The translations under genes were made by a program, and so were the position numbers. The notes below the pieces were generated by a model, which had not been told where the DNA came from, made no database searches, and was given only the letters and a program-made list of their open reading frames with translations. Positions 59,560 to 64,000 of a stretch of 64,000 nt of DNA are shown in pieces (the stretch's first letter is position 1; every line of letters starts with the position of its first letter). This DNA comes from Undibacterium sp. (GTDB lineage: Bacteria > Pseudomonadota > Gammaproteobacteria > Burkholderiales > Burkholderiaceae_D): NCBI GenBank assembly GCA_030645915.1, contig JAUSNO010000018.1, positions 92,822 through 156,821 of the forward strand, given 5' to 3'.

Positions 59560-62500
59560 TTAGTCCACGATCAATTTTCCTTTATTTAACAGATCCGTGA
59601 TGATTGCAGCATCCGTACCTGCGGCCGTCAGATCAACCCCAGTCAACTTGATCACCTGATCGTCATTGGCTGCGTTGAAACCACTTGAATATGCACCTGT
59701 GCTGCTGATATGAATCTCGGTATCTGAACCGACTTTGACAAAATGCAGGTAGCTCCCCAAATTACCGGTGCCGGTCGTGTAGTTTTCGCCTTGCAGTAAA
59801 TCGCGCAAATCCAGACGATCACCACTGGCGCTGAATGCAGCTGTATCAAAGTCGGTAATTCTATCAATCGGTGCACTGCCAACCGCGCCGCGATCGGCCA
59901 ATTCCCAACGGAAGGTATCTGCACCCAGGCCACCGGTCAGGATGTCGCTGCCAGCACCGCCAATAATGACGTCGCTGTCCGCCCCCGCATTGATGGTGTC
60001 GTTGCCCAAGCCACCCATTATCCGATCAGCGCCGGTGCCGGCATTGATGGTGTCATCGCCCGCCAGACCAGATAAGAAATCCGAACCTGCAGTACCAGTC
60101 ATGGTGTTGGCGGCCGCGGTACCATTAAACACCGTACTACCCGTGACAATATTGAGATATTGCGTCACTGAGTCGCCAGCGGTGACGCCAGTAGCCGTTA
60201 CCGCAAGCATCGCCGAATTGGTGCCCATGCCAGTCACTGCAAGCTCTGATTGCGTCCAGCCTGTGACGTCGACAACCTGATTGACTGTCGTCACCAATAC
60301 ACTATGGGTGCCGTCGATGAAGGTCGCCCCGACCGGTGCTCCGGTGATGGTCATTTGTGCATAATCGTTGGCGACGACATTAAATCGCAAGGAACCGCCA
60401 TCGTTATCGATTACGGCATTGGCGCCAAGATTATTACTCTCTACCGCGTAGATTGCCTGAATATGCGTGGCGGTCAGCACACGATCATAAATGCGCACAT
60501 CGTCTAATGTGCCATTTAAGTAACGATCAGTGGCAGCACCATCATCCGCCGTGACGCCAAAGCCCAAGAATTTATTCGGCACGGTTTTACCAGCCTGCAG
60601 TGTCCCGGTACTGTTGAGCACGCCATCTACCCATACCTCGGTAGCACCGTTGGTAAAATTATGTGTGATCGCCACGCTATGCCAGCCACCATCATTGATG
60701 GGATTGGTGCTCATGATGCCAGCATCGTCGGCCATGCCAAACCCTATGCGTCCGGTGCTGCTTATCCAGCCCCACTGTACGTCAATCGTACCGCCATTAT
60801 TCTCCATACCGATCACACTCGGTGAGTTCCAGCCTATCGTTCCCCCGGTCTGGGTCGTATTGATCCAAAATACCAAAGACGCATTACCGCCACCAGCACC
60901 GTCGCCGCGCAAGGGATCAGTAACCGTCGTCGGCAAGGCAACATAACCACCGTCGCGCGCGGTACTGGTGTTTGACCAGACGCCATTGAAGAACATACCT
61001 GCGCCTTCATGGCCACTGGCAGTAAACGTTGGGCTGCGATTAGTGCCGCCCGCAATACCGTCGGTGCGTGTGCCAAGCTGATCTGGTGTCGGGTAAATAT
61101 TGGTTGTGTTCGATCCACTGCCTTCGTTGAAAGTCCAATGCTGAACATCTTTCAAACTCAGATCCACCATCGGCGAAACTGAAATTGTCAGTATATTCGG
61201 TGCGGGATCAAAACTTCCACCGCTGTCACGGACGCTAAAAGTAAAGCTCGCGTAGCTGGAAGCGCTTGCGTTTGCTGCTGGCGTAAAGACCAAATTGCCG
61301 ATATCGGCCACAGTCAGCACCTGGCCAACCGCCACCGTGGCACCGTTCAGTTGCAGAGTCCCATTTGCAGGCAATGTATCAATACGTACTGCTGCAGAAA
61401 TTACATTATTGCCATCTTCAACGTCATTCATTAGGAAATCAGCAGTGCTGAAATGATAGGGAATATCTTCGCCCGTAGTAACAGTACGATCTATTCCCGA
61501 TGGTGCATCATTAACGGCCTTAACAGTCACGTTGACATTGGCCGTTTCAGTCACGCCACCGGAAGTGACGGTGTAGGTAAACGTTGGTACCACACCGTTG
61601 AAGTTGGCTGTCGGTGTGAAGTCCAGGGTGCCGTCTGCCTTGAGGGTGACCGAGCCGTTGGTAACCGCGACTGAGCCATTGACTGCGATGGCGGTTCCGT
61701 TGATCGCGGTGATCGTGTGGCCTGCATTTTCGAAACTGTCATTGGCGTTGACATTGATGTTGACCAACGTGTCTTCGTTGGTCGTAATCACGCCGTCGTT
61801 GGCTATATCGATCGCCGGCGTGACGGTGATCGCCACGGTGTCGATATCGCTGACTGTGCCGTCATTGGTCGTGATGGTTAAGGTGTCGCTGCCGTTGTAG
61901 TCGGCCGTCGGGACAAAGCTCAGGCCGTTCAAGGCGCCGTTGATCGCTGCCGCTGTACCTGTAATGGTGATCGTACCTGTGCCATTGTTGCTGATGACAG
62001 CCCCGGCAAAGGCGACGGCCGTGAGCGCGCCGTGCGCGACAGAAACTGTGGTGGTCAGCGAGCCACCATCAGGATCAGCGACCGATAAGGCATTGCCATT
62101 GGCTGCGCTAAATACCTTTGCCGTATCTTCCACCGTGCTTTGTGCAGCTGGCACCGTGTTGACTGGCAGGTCGTTGACTGGCGTCACTTGAATTACCTGA
62201 TTGGCCGTCGAGGTCAAAGTACCATCAGTAATCACATACGGGAAGCTGACCGTACCGTTGAAGTTGGCATTCGGCGTGAAACTGATGACATTGCCGGCCG
62301 TGATGTTGACGGTCCCGCCGGTAACCAAAATAGTTTGTGCCACACCTGGCGTGAGTGCCGTGCCGTTGATGCTGAGTATCGTCGGCGCGATGCCGTCAGG
62401 ATCGCTGTCACCTGTCAATGGTGTCAGCGTGATAGCTGCACCGTCTTCCGCCATCGTGTAGTTGTCTGCAATGGCAATTGGCGCGTTGTTGACTGGCGTG

Positions 62501-63999
62501 ACGGTGATATTGACATTCGCTGTTTCTGTAGCACCACCCGAAGTAACGGTATAAGTGAATGCAGGAACAGCGCCATTGAAGTTGGCAGCTGGCATAAAGT
62601 CTAATGTGCCGTCCGCCTTGAGTGTGACCGTCCCATTGGTGACCGCTACCGAACCGTTCACCACGATCGCTACGCCGTTGATCGCTGTGATCGTGTGACC
62701 TGCGTTTTCGAAAGTGTCGTTGGCGTTGACGTTGATATTGACCAAGGTATCTTCATTAGTAACGATAGTCGGAGCGACGCCATCGTTGGCAATATCGACC
62801 ACAGGGGTAACAGTAATAACCACCGTATCAACATCCGTCAAAGTACCGTCATTTGTTGTGAGGGTTAACACGGCATTGCCATTGTAGTCGGCCGTTGGTG
62901 CAAAACTCAGACCATTCAATGCGCCATTAATGGCTGCTGCTGTACCAGTGATTGTCACTGTACCGGTACCGTTATTGGTGATAACCGCACCGGCAAAGGC
63001 GACGGCCGTGAGCGAGCCATTTGTGACGGCAACTGTCGTGGTCAGTGTGCCGCTATCAATATCGGCTACCGATAAGGCATTGCCATTGGCTGAGCTAAAT
63101 ACTTTCGCCGTATCTTCTGCAGTACCTTGGGCGGCGGATACCGTATTGACCGGAACGTCGTTCACTGAAGTAACAGTCACGTTGACATTGGCCGTTTCAG
63201 TCACGCCACCGGAAGTGACGGTGTAGGTAAACGTTGGTACCACACCGTTGAAGTTGGCTGTCGGTGTGAAGTCTAAGGTGCCATCTGCCTTGAGCGTGAC
63301 CGAGCCGTTGGTAACCGCTACTGAACCATTCACCGCTATAGCTATTCCGTTGATCGCGGTGACCGAGTGGCCTGCGTTTTCAAAACTGTCATTGGCGTTG
63401 ATGTTGATGTTGACCAACGTGTCTTCGTTGGTCGTAATCACGCCGTCGTTGGCAATATCGATCACCGGCGTGACAGTGATTGCCACGGTGTCGATATCGC
63501 TGACTGTGCCGTCGTTGGTCGTGATGGTTAAGGTGTCGCTGCCGTTGTAGTCGGCCGTCGGGGCAAAGCTCAGCCCGTTCAAGGCGCCGTTGATCGCTGC
63601 CGCTGTACCCGTAATGGTGATCGTACCTGTGCCATTGTTGCTGATGACAGCCCCGGCAAAAGCGACGGCCGTGAGCGCACCATGCGCGACAGAAACTGTG
63701 GTGCTCAGCGAGCCACCATCAGGATCAGCGACCGATAAGGCATTGCCATTGGCTGCGCTAAATACCTTTGCAGTATCTTCCACCGTGCTTTGTGCTGCTG
63801 GCACCGTGTTGACTGGCAGGTCGTTGACTGGCGTGACGGTGATCACCTGATTGGCTGTCGAGGTTAAGGTGCCATCGGTAATGACATACGGGAAGCTGAC
63901 CGTGCCGTTGAAGTTGGCATTCGGCGTGAAGCTGATGACATTGCCTGCCGTGATGTTGACCGTACCGCCAGTGACCAGAATAGTTTGCGCTATACCTGG
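59560..63999 (-). CDS. Giant RTX/repeat adhesin, C-terminal part (LapA-like)
   Basis: The frame is open to the right edge, so the 5' part is missing; 1479 residues are visible. From the N side come cadherin/VCBS-like modules of about 100 residues (repeated VNDLPVNTVPAAQSTVED, ADYNGSDTLTITTNDGT, TLKADGTLDFTPTANFNG). Then a LamG-like domain (about 60.4-61.15 kb on the map; WTFNEGSGSNTTN ... LNGTLDDVRIYDR), RTX repeats (GLAGDDTINAGTGADRIMGG, GNDTINAG), and a type I secretion C-terminus (ADTFRWELADRG...DRITDF) near 59.6-59.9 kb. It should be exported by the TolC-like channel and cut by LapG. The LapG site and retention module lie outside the window. Confidence 0.93.
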   Translation of the reverse strand, partial: PGIAQTILVTGGTVNITAGNVISFTPNANFNGTVSFPYVITDGTLTSTANQVITVTPVNDLPVNTVPAAQSTVEDTAKVFSAANGNALSVADPDGGSLSTTVSVAHGALTAVAFAGAVISNNGTGTITITGTAAAINGALNGLSFAPTADYNGSDTLTITTNDGTVSDIDTVAITVTPVIDIANDGVITTNEDTLVNININANDSFENAGHSVTAINGIAIAVNGSVAVTNGSVTLKADGTLDFTPTANFNGVVPTFTYTVTSGGVTETANVNVTVTSVNDVPVNTVSAAQGTAEDTAKVFSSANGNALSVADIDSGTLTTTVAVTNGSLTAVAFAGAVITNNGTGTVTITGTAAAINGALNGLSFAPTADYNGNAVLTLTTNDGTLTDVDTVVITVTPVVDIANDGVAPTIVTNEDTLVNINVNANDTFENAGHTITAINGVAIVVNGSVAVTNGTVTLKADGTLDFMPAANFNGAVPAFTYTVTSGGATETANVNITVTPVNNAPIAIADNYTMAEDGAAITLTPLTGDSDPDGIAPTILSINGTALTPGVAQTILVTGGTVNITAGNVISFTPNANFNGTVSFPYVITDGTLTSTANQVIQVTPVNDLPVNTVPAAQSTVEDTAKVFSAANGNALSVADPDGGSLTTTVSVAHGALTAVAFAGAVISNNGTGTITITGTAAAINGALNGLSFVPTADYNGSDTLTITTNDGTVSDIDTVAITVTPAIDIANDGVITTNEDTLVNINVNANDSFENAGHTITAINGTAIAVNGSVAVTNGSVTLKADGTLDFTPTANFNGVVPTFTYTVTSGGVTETANVNVTVKAVNDAPSGIDRTVTTGEDIPYHFSTADFLMNDVEDGNNVISAAVRIDTLPANGTLQLNGATVAVGQVLTVADIGNLVFTPAANASASSYASFTFSVRDSGGSFDPAPNILTISVSPMVDLSLKDVQHWTFNEGSGSNTTNIYPTPDQLGTRTDGIAGGTNRSPTFTASGHEGAGMFFNGVWSNTSTARDGGYVALPTTVTDPLRGDGAGGGNASLVFWINTTQTGGTIGWNSPSVIGMENNGGTIDVQWGWISSTGRIGFGMADDAGIMSTNPINDGGWHSVAITHNFTNGATEVWVDGVLNSTGTLQAGKTVPNKFLGFGVTADDGAATDRYLNGTLDDVRIYDRVLTATHIQAIYAVESNNLGANAVIDNDGGSLRFNVVANDYAQMTITGAPVGATFIDGTHSVLVTTVNQVVDVTGWTQSELAVTGMGTNSAMLAVTATGVTAGDSVTQYLNIVTGSTVFNGTAAANTMTGTAGSDFLSGLAGDDTINAGTGADRIMGGLGNDTINAGADSDVIIGGAGSDILTGGLGADTFRWELADRGAVGSAPIDRITDFDTAAFSASGDRLDLRDLLQGENYTTGTGNLGSYLHFVKVGSDTEIHISSTGAYSSGFNAANDDQVIKLTGVDLTAAGTDAAIITDLLNKGKLIVD
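61523..62350. repeat. Direct super-repeat of 1650-bp period, copy 1
   Basis: This block is nearly identical to 63173-64000: from the shared ACAGTCACGTTGACATTGGC onward the offset is exactly 1650 bp (550 codons), with scattered base changes and no frame break seen. It repeats several cadherin-like modules at once, so the adhesin has grown by duplicating large multi-domain blocks rather than single modules. Confidence 0.85.
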
Positions 64000-64000
64000 A
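63173..64000. repeat. Direct super-repeat of 1650-bp period, copy 2 (runs off the edge)
   Basis: Second copy of the 1650-bp block starting at 61523. It continues past the end of the window, so its length and any further copies are unknown. Such long near-identical tandem blocks are prone to recombination and to collapse in short-read assemblies. Confidence 0.85.

Noticed and set aside
61453..63850. Several plus-strand frames antisense to the adhesin repeats
   Set aside because: They recur at the repeat period and reflect the biased composition of the opposite strand, not genes.

Overview
This 64 kb window is ordinary chromosome of a Gram-negative betaproteobacterium, most likely a Burkholderiales member of the Oxalobacteraceae type (Undibacterium, Herminiimonas or Janthinobacterium relatives). 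That placement is inferred from gene order: fur divergent from bamE-dapB-exbB-exbD-leuS-lptE-holA-proA-copD; algH-ruvX-pyrR-pyrB-pyrC'; hrcA, nadK, recN, hemH; and the pilGHIJ-chpA cluster next to rubredoxin, a divergent ThiD and hemL. No phage, CRISPR array, rRNA or complete insertion sequence was seen. One tRNA gene, tRNA-Gly(CCC), is present.

Layout. 1-10.5 kb: end of a PLP aminotransferase, a YkgJ-like protein, an MscS channel, uppP-recQ, a secreted Met/His/Gly-rich protein, a MITE-like element, a SNF2 helicase and trmB. 10.5-18.9 kb: mlaC, tRNA-Gly, a PerM-type permease, a DUF3016 protein, a porin, a Bcr/CflA exporter, an RlmL-type rRNA methyltransferase and a DsbA-fold isomerase, with several palindromic intergenic repeats. 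18.9-28.2 kb: one long minus-strand housekeeping block running from bamE to a CopD-family protein, with fur divergent. 28.2-35.8 kb: an orphan receiver protein, hrcA, a HAD hydrolase, then nadK, recN, hemH and apaH on plus and plsC on minus. 36-41.4 kb: the pyrimidine operon algH-ruvX-pyrR-pyrB-pyrC' and a photolyase. 41.5-52 kb: type IV pilus chemosensory system (PilG, PilH, PilI, PilJ, ChpA) and rubredoxin. 52-54.3 kb: ThiD-like protein and HemL.

54.4-64 kb is the most distinctive part: a c-di-GMP-gated surface-adhesion module. It encodes a TolC-like outer-membrane channel with an extra C-terminal domain, a LapG-type periplasmic cysteine protease, a LapD-type inside-out c-di-GMP receptor with degenerate GGDEF and EAL motifs, and, convergent, the C-terminal 1.48 kb-residue portion of a giant repeat adhesin (cadherin/VCBS-like repeats, LamG-like domain, RTX repeats and a type I secretion C-terminus). 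By analogy with Pseudomonas Lap, high c-di-GMP would let LapD hold LapG and keep the adhesin anchored in TolC. The ABC transporter, the membrane-fusion protein and the adhesin N-terminus, which would carry the cleavage site, are not in the window.

Other points for a second look: a ThiD homologue whose catalytic Cys is Ser, a dihydroorotase homologue without its metal-binding HxH (PyrC'-like), a family of long palindromic intergenic repeats, one of which has an arm expanded as a 14-bp tandem repeat, a MITE-like element with perfect 20-bp ends, a possible LytTR gene remnant downstream of mscS, and an 18-bp perfect palindrome upstream of hrcA where no CIRCE is visible.
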